From an uncultured Pseudomonadales bacterium (GTDB taxonomy: Bacteria > Pseudomonadota > Gammaproteobacteria > Pseudomonadales > Azotimanducaceae), in contig CAJJAX010000044.1 in assembly GCA_905182155.1 (NCBI GenBank), positions 1 through 51,402 of the forward strand: DNA of 51,402 bases, read 5' to 3'. A model generated the notes under the pieces. It was not told where the DNA came from. It did not search any database and was given only the letters and a program-made list of their open reading frames with translations. The translations under genes and the position numbers were made by a program. Position 1 is the stretch's first letter, and the number at the start of each line of letters is the position of its first letter. Below, piece after piece: positions 17,639 through 26,896 of the stretch.

Positions 17639-18769
17639 ATGGACGTTGACCCTCAGCAAGTATCAAGCGAGGCATTCACCCGGAAATTCATCCATGTGGA
17701 TATGGATTGCTTCTATGCGGCGGTTGAAATGCGGGATGATCCGAGCCTTGGCGACTTGCCCCTTGCCATCGGAGGTCGCCCCGATCAACGTGGGGTCGTT
17801 GCGACCTGCAACTATCCCGCCCGAAAATTCGGCATTCATTCCGCCATGGCGACCGCCTACGCCATGCGTCTCTGCCCCGAGCTGATTGTCAGACCCCCCC
17901 GCATGGCGTATTACCAAGCCATTTCTCGCGAGTTCCGCGCGATCTTTCAGCGCTACAACCGACCTAATTGAGCCCATTAGCTTGGATGAAGCCTATCTGG
18001 ATGTGACCGATTCCGAGCACTGCCAAGGTAGCGCAACCCGAATTGCCGAAGACATTCGACAGGTTATCTTCGATGAAACCGGCCTCACCGCATCAGCCGG
18101 TATCGCACCGATCAAATTTCTCGCCAAAATCTGCAGCGATGAAAACAAGCCCAATGGCCAATTCGTGCTCACCCCCAGACACCCTGGATGACTTTGTGCG
18201 CGCGCTACCCCTTAAAAAAATCCCAGGCGTCGGTAAAGTGACCCAAGCCAAGCTTGCCAAGTTCGGTCTCATAACCTGCCAAGATATCCGAGATTTTGGG
18301 GAAGCCGCACTCTCACAACACTTTGGCAGCTTTGCAAACCATCTCTTTCAGCGCGCCTGGGGGGCAAGATCCAAGGCGTTTGACCACCGAATGGATCCGA
18401 AAATCGGTCAGTGTTGAACGCACCTTCTCGGAAGACTTGACTGAACTGGCTGAAGCCGCGCCAATTATTGAGCGTCTGACTGCCGAGCTCCAAAGGCGTT
18501 TAACGCCCTATGCGAACCGGCGCGTTAAGAATCAGCAGATTAAGCTGAAATTCAGCGACTTCACTCAAACCACCGTCGAGCGCCGCAGCGAGATGCTCGA
18601 CCCAGCCCTGACCCAAAGCCTGCTTGAAAGCGCTTGGGCGCGGGGCGCGGGCAAAGGCGTTCGCCTCATCGGCCTTGGCATTCATTTTTTTGATCCCGAA
18701 CCTGAGCAAACCCAGCAACTCGCCCTCTTCGCGGAGACCGACCTACAAGGCACGCCACAAATCCTGTAA
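17639..18769 (+). pseudogene. dinB: DNA polymerase IV, three frameshifts
   Basis: Read across frames this is a full Y-family polymerase of about 375 residues. Frame one carries [14 protein letters not shown] (first catalytic Asp) and N-Y-P-A-R-K-F-G. Frame two has [10 protein letters not shown] (the catalytic Asp-Glu pair) and K-F-L-A-K-I. Frame three holds the helix-hairpin-helix I-P-G-V-G-K-V. Frame four has the little-finger domain, starting at S-V-S-V-E-R-T. The changes fall near 17963, 18178 and 18365; all three are one extra base, two of them next to C or G runs (C5 and G6). No conserved residue appears lost. Either three recent insertions or consensus errors. The enzyme does translesion synthesis; no LexA box was recognised upstream. 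Confidence 0.88.
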
Positions 18770-18800
18770 GATTCTCAGCTTTTCAGTCCTAGAGATTGTC

Positions 18801-20204
18801 ATGCGAAAAACCAAGATCATCTGCACCATCGGTCCTAAAACCGAATCCTTCGATCAGCTTGAAAAGCTCGCGCTCGCAGGCATGAACGTGGTCCGCCTGA
18901 ATATGTCGCACGCGAACCACGAAGGCGCCGCCCGCATCATCCGCGCGATTAAAACCCTTAACCGTAAACTGCCCGACCCAGTGGCCATTTTGCTCGACAC
19001 ACAAGGGCCGGAGATCCGAACCGGCGACATCAAGGGCGAGCTCGCCCTCACCACGGGTGATGAAATCACCATTAGTGTGCGCGATGGCGGTGACGTTGAG
19101 GCCTCAAGCATTCGAATCCATTACGATGATTTGGTGAGCGCGCTCAAGATTGGCGATCGGATCACGGTCGACAACGGCATCATTAACCTGCAGGTCCTCA
19201 CCAAAAACGACAATGGCACTTTAGGCTGCAAAATTATCGATGGCGGCATTTTAAAAAGTAAACGCCACGTGAACTTGCCGGGCATTCGGGTCAACCTACC
19301 CGCCATAACTAATAAAGACCGGGCCGATATTACCTTTGGCATCGAGCAAGAAGTCGATTTTATTGCGCTGTCATTCGTCCGAGAAGCCGAAGACGTGCGC
19401 GAACTCAAAGCCCTCCTGGGCAAGAAAGCCGGCAAGATTAAAATTATTGGCAAAATAGAAGACCAATCTGGCGTCGCCAACCTCGATGAAATTTTACAAG
19501 AAGTTGACGGCATTATGGTGGCCCGCGGCGACCTGGGCGTTGAAATCAATCTCGCAGAACTGCCCAATGTGCAACGTCAAATCGTGCGCCGATGCGCCGA
19601 GGAAGGCAAACGGGTCATTGTTGCCACCCACCTTTTAGAATCCATGATCGAAAATCCCATCCCCACCCGGGCCGAGGTCACGGATGTGGCCAACGCCATC
19701 TATGAGGAAGTCGATGCGGTCATGCTGTCCGGTGAAACCACCATCGGGAAATACCCCATCCGGTGCGTTGAGCAATTGGTCGAGATCGCTCGGGCATCCG
19801 AGCGCGTGCCGGGCCTGGGCTTCGTTCAAAAACTCACGCCCGATTCCGATAAACAGCAGGTTGCCCACTACGCCGTTCAATTGGCCGAAAGCTTGGGCGC
19901 CAAGGGTACGGTTGTGATTACTCGCCGGGGCTACATGGCCGACTTCGTAACCAACTGCCATCCTCAAAAAAGTCGCATCTACGCGTTCACCAATGATTCC
20001 CAAACACGACGACGGCTGGTTATGAACCGGAACGTTTCACCCTACCGTATTGCCTTCAGCCAAGATCCTGAGAAAACCCTCACCGCCGCATTTAAACTGT
20101 TAAAAAGCAAAGCAGGCTTAGAAACGGGCGACAAGGTCGTTGTCATCTCGGACATGCTCTCAGGCCAAGGGATCGAAGCCATACAGGTGCGTAAACTGCC
20201 CTAG
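18801..20204 (+). CDS. pyk: Pyruvate kinase
   Basis: A 467-residue glycolytic enzyme transferring phosphate from phosphoenolpyruvate to ADP. Visible signatures: K-I-I-C-T-I-G-P-K-T at the N-terminus, N-M-S-H near residue 34, D-T-Q-G-P-E-I-R near 68, the family motif I-I-G-K-I-E-D-Q (catalytic Lys) near 220, M-V-A-R-G-D-L-G-V-E near 240 and M-L-S-G-E-T-T near 308. Length and layout match the PykF-type enzyme. The ATG at 18801 is 31 bases past the dinB stop; upstream in-frame codons overlap dinB and are not conserved. The only nearby Shine-Dalgarno-like bases are AGAGA. Confidence 0.96.
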   Translation: MRKTKIICTIGPKTESFDQLEKLALAGMNVVRLNMSHANHEGAARIIRAIKTLNRKLPDPVAILLDTQGPEIRTGDIKGELALTTGDEITISVRDGGDVEASSIRIHYDDLVSALKIGDRITVDNGIINLQVLTKNDNGTLGCKIIDGGILKSKRHVNLPGIRVNLPAITNKDRADITFGIEQEVDFIALSFVREAEDVRELKALLGKKAGKIKIIGKIEDQSGVANLDEILQEVDGIMVARGDLGVEINLAELPNVQRQIVRRCAEEGKRVIVATHLLESMIENPIPTRAEVTDVANAIYEEVDAVMLSGETTIGKYPIRCVEQLVEIARASERVPGLGFVQKLTPDSDKQQVAHYAVQLAESLGAKGTVVITRRGYMADFVTNCHPQKSRIYAFTNDSQTRRRLVMNRNVSPYRIAFSQDPEKTLTAAFKLLKSKAGLETGDKVVVISDMLSGQGIEAIQVRKLP

Positions 20205-20248
20205 CGTAAACCTCGCGCCGGTGCGCGCGCCCGAACACGAGCGGCTAT

Positions 20249-20270
20249 GGCCTGCCTCACAAGGCAGGCC
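20249..20270. terminator. Bidirectional terminator-like hairpin
   Basis: A perfect 9-bp stem, GGCCTGCCT (20249-20257) with AGGCAGGCC (20262-20270), closed by a CACA loop. Flanking GAGCG and CGCTC (20239-20243 and 20274-20278) can extend it after a short bulge. It lies between the convergent pyk and FAD-oxidase stops and touches the latter. There is no strong T tract on either side, so termination efficiency is uncertain. Confidence 0.65.
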
Positions 20271-20276
20271 ACTCGC

Positions 20277-21635
20277 TCAGGCGAAGATCTTACCCGGGTT
20301 CAAGATATCGTTTGGGTCTAAGGTTTTCTTCAGCGCCTGCATCACGAGAATTTCATCCGCGCTGCGCGACATCCCAAGATACTGCTTCTTCTGAACACCG
20401 ATGCCGTGCTCGGCGCTCACCGAACCGCCGCGTTCGGGCAGCCCCGCGTAGACCACCGCTTCCACCGCAGGCTTGGCCAATTTATCACCCACCCCAACCA
20501 CGATATGCAGGTTGCCATCCCCCAAGTGCCCAAACACCGACAGATGATTACCCGGCCAAGACGTATCCAACTGCTGCCGAAGTTCGATGACATAACTGTC
20601 CATCTTGCTCAGTGGCACACTGATATCAAAGGCAAATACTGGGCGATGCTGGCCGACTTGACCCACGTCATCTCGAATCGCCCACATGGCATCCCGTTCT
20701 GCCTGACTCTGAGCAATCGCCCCATCGGCAACAACGCCCTCTTCCATGGCGTCGGATAAAACCTGTAAGAACCGATCGGCATCGCGGCTATCGTCGCCGC
20801 CTAAGGCTTCAACCAAGATGTAGTAGGCGTAATCGTGGGATAGCGGCGGCTTACCGGCCGCAGGGGGGGTTGTGACCAACCGATAATAGTCCTGCCAGAG
20901 CACTTCAAAGGCGCTCAAGCTGCCGCCCAAGCGTGCATCGAGCCGATTCAAAATATCGGTCACCTCATCAAACGAATTCGCCGCCAAAAAAGCCATTTGC
21001 TGACTCACCGGCTTGGGCCTTAACCGAAGCACCAAACGGGTTACGATGCCTAACGTGCCTTCACTCCCAATGAACAGCTGCTTTAAGTCGTAGCCGGTAT
21101 TGTTTTTAATGATTTTATTGAGCGACGATAAAATCGTGCCATCGGCTAACACCACTTCCATACCCAAGATTTGATCCCGCATCATGCCGTAGCGGATGAC
21201 CCGGTTGCCGCCAGCATTGGTCGCCACATTGCCGCCAATCGTTGCCGAGCCACGCGCGCCAATATCCAAGGGAAACATCATGTCTTCCGCGTCGGCCGCC
21301 TCTTGCACCAACTGCAGCGCAACGCCTGCTTGCACGGTCATGGTCCGACTCGCGGTATCAATTTCTTCAATCTGGTTCATGCGCTCGAGCGAGATCGCAA
21401 CTTCCGTCGCGTTCGAGGCCGTTGCCTCAACCAATCCGGTTAAGCCGCCATACGGAATGACCGGTTGACCCGTCTCCGAGCAGGCCTTGAGCACTTCAGA
21501 GACTTCGTCGGTCGTCCGAGGCCGGACAATGGCCAGTGGATGCCCATGGGGAATGAGGCGTTCGGCTAAGGCGTCTCCAACCAACACGCCGCCGTCACCT
21601 AGAATCGCTTCTAATTGGCTTAATAACGCTGACAT
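20277..21635 (-). CDS. FAD-linked 2-hydroxyacid dehydrogenase (GlcD/LDH-D type)
   Basis: A 452-residue flavoprotein of the FAD_binding_4 plus FAD-oxidase C-terminal family, close to D-lactate, glycolate (GlcD) and D-2-hydroxyglutarate dehydrogenases. FAD-binding segments: P-Y-G-G-L-T-G-L near residue 61, A-T-I-G-G-N-V-A-T-N-A-G-G near 131 and G-S-E-G-T-L-G-I-V-T near 191. The C-terminal G-H-L-G-D-G-N-L-H and S-A-E-H-G-I-G hold active-site histidines. It should oxidise a D-2-hydroxyacid to the 2-oxoacid, but the substrate is not predictable. ATG 21635 and GTG 21638 adjoin; a GAGAG site precedes both. No electron-transfer partner is adjacent. Confidence 0.9.
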   Translation of the reverse strand: MSALLSQLEAILGDGGVLVGDALAERLIPHGHPLAIVRPRTTDEVSEVLKACSETGQPVIPYGGLTGLVEATASNATEVAISLERMNQIEEIDTASRTMTVQAGVALQLVQEAADAEDMMFPLDIGARGSATIGGNVATNAGGNRVIRYGMMRDQILGMEVVLADGTILSSLNKIIKNNTGYDLKQLFIGSEGTLGIVTRLVLRLRPKPVSQQMAFLAANSFDEVTDILNRLDARLGGSLSAFEVLWQDYYRLVTTPPAAGKPPLSHDYAYYILVEALGGDDSRDADRFLQVLSDAMEEGVVADGAIAQSQAERDAMWAIRDDVGQVGQHRPVFAFDISVPLSKMDSYVIELRQQLDTSWPGNHLSVFGHLGDGNLHIVVGVGDKLAKPAVEAVVYAGLPERGGSVSAEHGIGVQKKQYLGMSRSADEILVMQALKKTLDPNDILNPGKIFA

Positions 21636-21865
21636 CACAGTTCTCTCAACGATCGGAATACCCCAAAGCTACCCGATCTGCCCAGACGGTACAAATGAGC
21701 TAGCGCGGCGGGCCGCGGTAAAACCCCGCGCACTCGACCCTGATTAAACCAGGCCCAGCTTCGTGAGACTAAGGGACTGCTTCTGCTTTTGGCGGATTGA
21801 GGTCGTGCAGGGCGAATGCTACGGTTTAGGCTAAAGCCTCCTTGCGGAACGGCCCTGAAAGAACC

Positions 21866-21879
21866 GCCGCTAAAGCGGC
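21866..21879 (-). terminator. Weak terminator-like hairpin after the EamA gene
   Basis: GCCGC and GCGGC flank a four-base loop immediately after the EamA transporter stop. On the minus strand the stem is followed by GGTTCTTTC. The stem has only five base pairs, so this is a weak candidate. Confidence 0.35.
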
Positions 21880-21883
21880 CAAC

Positions 21884-22792
21884 TCAACTTGTTTTAACGG
21901 GTGCAACACCGCCAGCGCGCTGGTGCATGATCTGTTGAAACCCAATGCCGGCGATAATGGTGATCAGCCCCGCATAGGTGGTCCAGTGAATGACCTCGCC
22001 CAGGACAAACTGAATCAACTGCAAGGATAAAAAGGGCGAGAGAAAAATGAGATTACTGATGGTGGCGGCGTTATCGGTTGATTTTAGGGCCAAAGACCAG
22101 CAAACAAACGCCAGCGACATCTCGAACAAGCCAATATAGACGCCCCCAAGAAGGCCTTCAATTGGCGGCAGCGCGCCGTCAAATAACCCCCAAATCACCA
22201 GCACAATCGGAGCGGCCACAACAAAATTTAGGCACATGCCGATGAGGGGGACTCGGTCATCGCGAATATTAAGGGTCCAATAACCAGCCCAGACCAGGGT
22301 CGACAAAATTGCCAAGCCCACACCAATCCAATCGGCCTGCAATAATTGGGTCACATCGCCTTGGCTTACAATCACCAACACCCCGGTATAGCTGATCAAA
22401 GCCGCGGCGTAATCAAACCTTCGTATCCGCTGCTTTAAGAAAAATCCAGCCATTAAGGACAGCACAATGGTCCAGGTCAGATTAATGGGTTGCGCCAACT
22501 GGGCCGGCAATCGATCGTAGGCCTCAAAAAGAATCAGGTAGTAAATCACCGGGTTGAGCAACCCGGCCAGAAGGGTAAACCGCCAATTCGCCTTAAACGA
22601 CCGCGCAAGCGCTGCGCCCTGCCCGCTGAATGCCACCATCACGAGCAGCACAACGCTCGACACCACGCTGGCAATGGCTAAGGTCTGGAGCACGCTGGCA
22701 TAGGCCAACGTGAGCTTGAACGCGGTCGCAACCGTTGACCACATCAGTAATGTGATCAACGCGAACCCAATGGCCCGAGGTTGGTTAGCCAT
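21884..22792 (-). CDS. EamA-family (DMT) transporter
   Basis: A 302-residue inner-membrane protein with about ten hydrophobic helices arranged as two EamA repeats, the standard length for the drug/metabolite transporter superfamily. The first repeat ends with V-I-Y-Y-L-I-L-F-E and P-I-N-L-T-W-T; the second ends in G-I-G-F-Q-Q-I-M. Members export amino acids, nucleobases or other metabolites; the substrate here is unknown. The gene starts 27 bases after the SPFH gene stop on the same strand and may be read through from it. Confidence 0.88.
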   Translation of the reverse strand: MANQPRAIGFALITLLMWSTVATAFKLTLAYASVLQTLAIASVVSSVVLLVMVAFSGQGAALARSFKANWRFTLLAGLLNPVIYYLILFEAYDRLPAQLAQPINLTWTIVLSLMAGFFLKQRIRRFDYAAALISYTGVLVIVSQGDVTQLLQADWIGVGLAILSTLVWAGYWTLNIRDDRVPLIGMCLNFVVAAPIVLVIWGLFDGALPPIEGLLGGVYIGLFEMSLAFVCWSLALKSTDNAATISNLIFLSPFLSLQLIQFVLGEVIHWTTYAGLITIIAGIGFQQIMHQRAGGVAPVKTS

Positions 22793-22819
22793 ATCCGCTA
22801 GAAAAAGCTAAGACTCGCC

Positions 22820-23767
22820 TTAGAGCGATTCGCCTGAAGGCTTGACGCGTTCAGAGTTGATGGTCTTCATGGCAGTTGTAACCGTCGCAACAAACGCACC
22901 AATATTGCCCACATCTGCTGGCAGAATTAAGGTATTGGTTTCCTTGGCAAGCTTGCCGAATTCTTTCACATACTGCTCCGCAACGCGCAAGTTCACCGCC
23001 TCCATACCCCCGGGGGCGTTAATGGCGCTTGCGATGGTTCGGATCCCTGCGGCGGTTGCTTCCGCCAACAATTCGATTTCTTTCGCCTTACCTTCAGCTT
23101 CATTCACTTGCTTCAGTTTTTCGGCTTCCGAGACGTTAATCATTTCTTGTTGCTGACCCTCGGAGACGTTAATTCTCGCTTCGCGCTCGCCTTCAGACTC
23201 TGCCACAACGGCACGTCGCTCCCGTTCAGCGCGCATTTGCTTTTCAAGCGCATCACGCACCGTAGCTGGCGGGTTAATGTCTTTGATTTCATAGCGCAAG
23301 ACCTTGACGCCCCACGGGTTTGAGGCCAGATCCACGGCTTCAACTACTTGTGAGTTAATGGTGGTGCGTTCTTCAAACGTTCGATCAAGTTCAATCTTGC
23401 CGATCTCAGATCGCAAAGTTGTTTGCGCTAATTGCGACGTCGCATAGTGGTAATCCTGAATACCGTAACTCGCAAGATACGGATCCTGAACTTGCAGGTA
23501 TAAAATACCATCGATCTCGACTGCAATATTGTCTGCGGTGATACAACTTTGTGACGGCACATCAATGGTCTGCTCTTTCAAGGTGTGCTTGTAGGCCACC
23601 TTTTGCACAAACGGAATCAAGATGTGAAAGCCAGCACTCAAAGTTTTTTGATACTTGCCCAGATTCTCGACCACAAACTGCTCGCGCTGCGGCACAATGC
23701 GCACCGTTTGAAAGAAGATCCAAAGAATCAACCCGGCCACAATTGCGTAAATGAACATATCACCCAT
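22820..23767 (-). CDS. SPFH/Band 7 membrane protein (stomatin/QmcA-like)
   Basis: A 315-residue protein with one N-terminal transmembrane helix (about residues 4-22), then a Band 7 domain. Typical segments are V-P-Q-R-E-Q-F-V-V-E-N-L-G-K-Y near residue 26, S-E-I-G-K-I-E-L-D near 120 and I-K-D-I-N-P-P near 160, followed by a long Ala/Glu coiled coil. Such proteins oligomerise into rings in the inner membrane. An AAGGAG site precedes the ATG. The start overlaps the NfeD stop by eight bases, and NfeD-SPFH gene pairs are a well-known conserved unit in which the NfeD protease domain can cleave the partner. Confidence 0.92.
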   Translation of the reverse strand: MGDMFIYAIVAGLILWIFFQTVRIVPQREQFVVENLGKYQKTLSAGFHILIPFVQKVAYKHTLKEQTIDVPSQSCITADNIAVEIDGILYLQVQDPYLASYGIQDYHYATSQLAQTTLRSEIGKIELDRTFEERTTINSQVVEAVDLASNPWGVKVLRYEIKDINPPATVRDALEKQMRAERERRAVVAESEGEREARINVSEGQQQEMINVSEAEKLKQVNEAEGKAKEIELLAEATAAGIRTIASAINAPGGMEAVNLRVAEQYVKEFGKLAKETNTLILPADVGNIGAFVATVTTAMKTINSERVKPSGESL

Positions 23768-24908
23768 GCGTTATCTCCTTAATCCAAAGCGTATTTGATT
23801 TAAAATTAACAATTTCTAGTTGAGCGTCCGCAGACAAAACGACCTCATCGCTCCGCGCTTGCCAGTTTGATCCTCTAAACTGCACCACGCCCTCACCAGG
23901 CTCCTCAGACGTGAACCCTGACACATATTGAACCCGTTGGCCAAGTAAACCCGCATCCAACTCGGAATCACCCTCAGCGAACTCATCGCCCACAAAATAC
24001 TGCTTGAACCGCGCCCGCGCGCCGAACAACAAAACGATCGATGACCCCAGGAACACAGTCCACACCGGCCAACCGGTTGGCGGCAGTCCAAGGGTCAGGC
24101 AAATTGCCGTAATCAACGCCCCCAAACCAAAAAACAGCGAAATAAAGCTGGTCAGCGCTAATTCTAAAGCAATCAGCGCAATCCCAAACAACAACCAAAT
24201 CGTGGCCCAGGAAAGGGACTCAAAGGGGGTGCTTTCTTTCACCGCCAAACCCTCAGTTTCAAGAATAACCTGAGCCTCGCCCATTTGAATCTGGCGTCCC
24301 TGAAGTTGTTTGAGCAAATCGTTTTGGTTTACCGCAATCAAATCAATCACGCCGAGTCCGAGCGCTTCTTCAGCCGTAATGTTTTTCGCAGCCACAACCG
24401 ATTGCTCCAGCCATTCGGCATTGCGATTGCGAAGCTGGGCCAAAGCCCGCATCTGGGCTGACGCATCGTTGGTCGCCTTTAACTTTGAATCCTCATCGAT
24501 CTCGCCAAAACCTATAAAAACCGGTTTGGCCGAGCCAACGTTCGTCGCCGGCGCCATCGCCGCGACGTGGGTTGCCGCCAAAATGTAGGTCCCAGCGCTA
24601 CTGGCTCGAGCGCCGGCTGGCGCAACATAGCCAACAACCGGGACGGGCGAATCAAGGATTGCCTGAATGAGTACCCGAGTGGGTTCCAGCATCCCGCCAG
24701 GCGTATCAATGCGCAGAATCACGAGTTCCGCGCTCGCGCGCTCAGCCGCCTCCAAGTCCTGAACAAGCCGCTCAACCTGGCCACTGGTCACCTCGGCATT
24801 CAGATCGGTAAGCCAGACCGTGTTGGCCGAAACCGTCGTTGACAGGCTCAACAGTACGGTGAGGTAAAGCGCACTTGCCCGAAAAATCTGTTTCCCGATG
24901 TCCGTCAT
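23760..24908 (-). CDS. NfeD family membrane serine protease
   Basis: A 382-residue long-form NfeD protein. A signal peptide covers about residues 1-28. A ClpP-like protease domain follows, with R-I-D-T-P-G-G near residue 66 and the catalytic Ser in G-A-R-A-S-S-A-G (about Ser104). Four transmembrane helices lie between about 235 and 300, and a C-terminal OB-fold ends the chain. In the archaeal PH1510 protein the second catalytic residue is a Lys; here the matching position reads M-R-A-L-A, an Arg that I believe is common in proteobacterial relatives. It precedes and overlaps the SPFH gene. The pair is thought to control membrane protein quality. Confidence 0.9.
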   Translation of the reverse strand: MTDIGKQIFRASALYLTVLLSLSTTVSANTVWLTDLNAEVTSGQVERLVQDLEAAERASAELVILRIDTPGGMLEPTRVLIQAILDSPVPVVGYVAPAGARASSAGTYILAATHVAAMAPATNVGSAKPVFIGFGEIDEDSKLKATNDASAQMRALAQLRNRNAEWLEQSVVAAKNITAEEALGLGVIDLIAVNQNDLLKQLQGRQIQMGEAQVILETEGLAVKESTPFESLSWATIWLLFGIALIALELALTSFISLFFGLGALITAICLTLGLPPTGWPVWTVFLGSSIVLLFGARARFKQYFVGDEFAEGDSELDAGLLGQRVQYVSGFTSEEPGEGVVQFRGSNWQARSDEVVLSADAQLEIVNFKSNTLWIKEITHG

Positions 24909-25315
24909 GACCCCGTGCTCCTTTTAAAGGTGAAGGCGGTTGCGTCAAACCCGAGTTATTGCTGACGCAGGCGTTGGCTTACCGCTTTGTTAAGCCTAAG
25001 TAACCTGACGCCAAAAAGCCAATGGTGCCGCCGCAATCGAGATGTGGATTTTGGCTGGCCGGGACCAAAGCGGCGCAAGCCATGCTGCCGGGCGTTCGCT
25101 GGGTTACGAAAAGGGAATCCTGCAATCTTCGAATTGTTCCCGCGACGCCACAGTGCGAACTGGTTAGCTTATTATGACTGGCTCCCGATGGACGGTCCCA
25201 ACAAGGCGGTTCCTGCAAACGTTCTGATCTTAAAGCTCCGGGGCGGTCAGGATATCGTTCATTTGGGGGATGTCGAAAATCGCTCGATCACACTCAGAAC
25301 CTGATTCAATTTGGG
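24909..25315. other. Gene-poor stretch between NfeD and BaiN-type genes
   Basis: About 400 bases between two minus-strand genes. Long frames are open on both strands (for instance 24987-25304 plus and 24979-25218 minus), but neither has a ribosome binding site or a product I recognise. It should contain the NfeD-SPFH promoter at its left edge. No RNA gene or repeat was identified. Confidence 0.35.
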
Positions 25316-26560
25316 TCAAGCCACTTGGCCGGCACAAAACCCAGAGGCCCAAGCCCATTGAAAATTATAGCCCCCGAGGTGACCACTGACATCAACCACC
25401 TCCCCAATAAAGAACAGGCCGGGTTGCCCGCGGGCCTCTAGGGTTTTACTACTGAGTGCATCCGTCGAAACCCCGCCCAGGGTCACCTCGGCCGTGCGAT
25501 AGCCCTCGGTTGCGGCAGGCTTAATCTGCCACTGATTCAAATTTTGGCCCAATTGAGCGAGCTGTTGATCTCTTAACGCCGCGCATTTAACGCTTATAAA
25601 CTTGGGGTAGTAGATCCCTAAGAACTGATCTACAAAGGACCTGGGCAAAACTTCTGCCAAAGCCGACACGACCGTTTGACTGGGCTTTTGGCGTTTTCTC
25701 GTCACCAGCCAATCCGACAAGTCGAGCGCTGGGCAGACATCGAGCGTTAAGGTATCGCCTGGAAACCAATAGCTGGAAATTTGTAAGATCACAGGCCCAC
25801 TCAAGCCGCGGTGGGTGAACAACATATCCTCGGCAAACACTTGCGACCCACAGTGTGCGGTAACCGGCATCGAAACCCCCGCCAAGGCGATGCAAAAGTC
25901 CTTCAGCTCGCCGGTTAGCATAAATGGCACCAACCCGGCCCGCCTGGGCACCAGCTTGATTCCGAACTGCTCGGCAAGTTGATAGCCCTGATCGCTTCCC
26001 CCTAAAGTCGGGATCGACAGCGCGCCCGTTGCCACCACAACCGATTGACATTGAACTTGGATGGGTTGGCCTTGCTGGGTATAACGCAGAACAAACCGTT
26101 CTGGCGACGTGGGGCCGGGGGGCAGAGCGTCGAGCTGGCTCAATTCGCAGTGGGTTTGAAATTGCACGCCCAGGGCAAGGCACTCAGCTTCCAGCATGGC
26201 CAAGATTTCTTTGGCAGAGTGAACACAAAACAATTGCCCATGCTTTCGCTCTTCAAATTCGATCCCGTAGGATTCAACCAGGCTGATAAAACTATGCGCG
26301 GGATAGCGCATCAAAGCGCTTTTCACGAAATGGGTGTTCTCGGACAAAAAGTGTTCTGGCTCAACGTGCAGATTGGTGAAGTTACACCGCCCCCCGCCGG
26401 ACATCAGGATCTTTTTACCGAGCTTATTACTGCGCTCGAGCACCCTTACTTGCCGGCCCTGCCCGGCAGCCGTTAAGGCACACATCATGCCCGCAGCGCC
26501 GCCGCCAAGCACCACCACGTCCGTTGTTTGTCTTTCACTCAATGAACCACTCCTTCGCAT
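25316..26560 (-). CDS. BaiN/RdsA (HI0933/YhiN) family flavoprotein
   Basis: A 414-residue FAD/NAD(P)-dependent oxidoreductase. The dinucleotide-binding loop V-V-L-G-G-G-A-A-G-M-M is near residue 16, followed by the family hallmark K-I-L-M-S-G-G-G-R-C-N-F-T-N near 50. V-V-V-A-T-G-A-L-S-I-P near 174 and the C-terminal G-E-V-V-D-V-S-G-H-L-G-G-Y-N-F-Q-W-A are also diagnostic. Members include gut bile-acid reductases (BaiN), while most proteobacterial copies have no proven substrate. ATG 26560 and GTG 26563 adjoin. It is divergent from the transglycosylase gene. Confidence 0.9.
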   Translation of the reverse strand: MRRSGSLSERQTTDVVVLGGGAAGMMCALTAAGQGRQVRVLERSNKLGKKILMSGGGRCNFTNLHVEPEHFLSENTHFVKSALMRYPAHSFISLVESYGIEFEERKHGQLFCVHSAKEILAMLEAECLALGVQFQTHCELSQLDALPPGPTSPERFVLRYTQQGQPIQVQCQSVVVATGALSIPTLGGSDQGYQLAEQFGIKLVPRRAGLVPFMLTGELKDFCIALAGVSMPVTAHCGSQVFAEDMLFTHRGLSGPVILQISSYWFPGDTLTLDVCPALDLSDWLVTRKRQKPSQTVVSALAEVLPRSFVDQFLGIYYPKFISVKCAALRDQQLAQLGQNLNQWQIKPAATEGYRTAEVTLGGVSTDALSSKTLEARGQPGLFFIGEVVDVSGHLGGYNFQWAWASGFCAGQVA

Positions 26561-26563
26561 CAC

Positions 26564-26896
26564 GGCCAGCCCCTGGTGAAAAGACCTGCGGGCAATAATC
26601 TATACGACGGCACATTTTAGCCCAGCTGCCCGCATGATGCGCTGAGTGTTTTAGGGTGCGGCCGGTCGGTCACGCTAAACATTACATTTTCAAACGTGCC
26701 TGCAGACCAGCCTCGGTCCGGAAGACGCGACAAGCGATCCTTGTTATGGCTCTGCGTTGTGTTTGCGGCGTGTCGCTCAGGGCGCCGCTCGACAACGGCC
26801 CCATTTTCGAGCCGTCAGCGATCGGGGGTACTGCGGAATCGATTCAATCGCCGGACTCGACTTTGTTCAGCGGCCCGCATTGATTAGACTGTGCTC
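26564..26896. other. Divergent promoter region
   Basis: About 330 bases between the divergent BaiN-type and MltC-like genes, which must contain both promoters. Short frames on the plus strand (26656-26887) overlap one another and look non-coding. No repeat or RNA gene was seen. Confidence 0.4.

Noticed and set aside
23760..24908. Loss of the NfeD catalytic Lys as a novelty
   Set aside because: The Arg at the matching position appears common in proteobacterial long-form NfeD proteins, so it is not unusual.
24979..25304. Overlapping open frames on both strands
   Set aside because: Neither has start signals or a product resembling known proteins.
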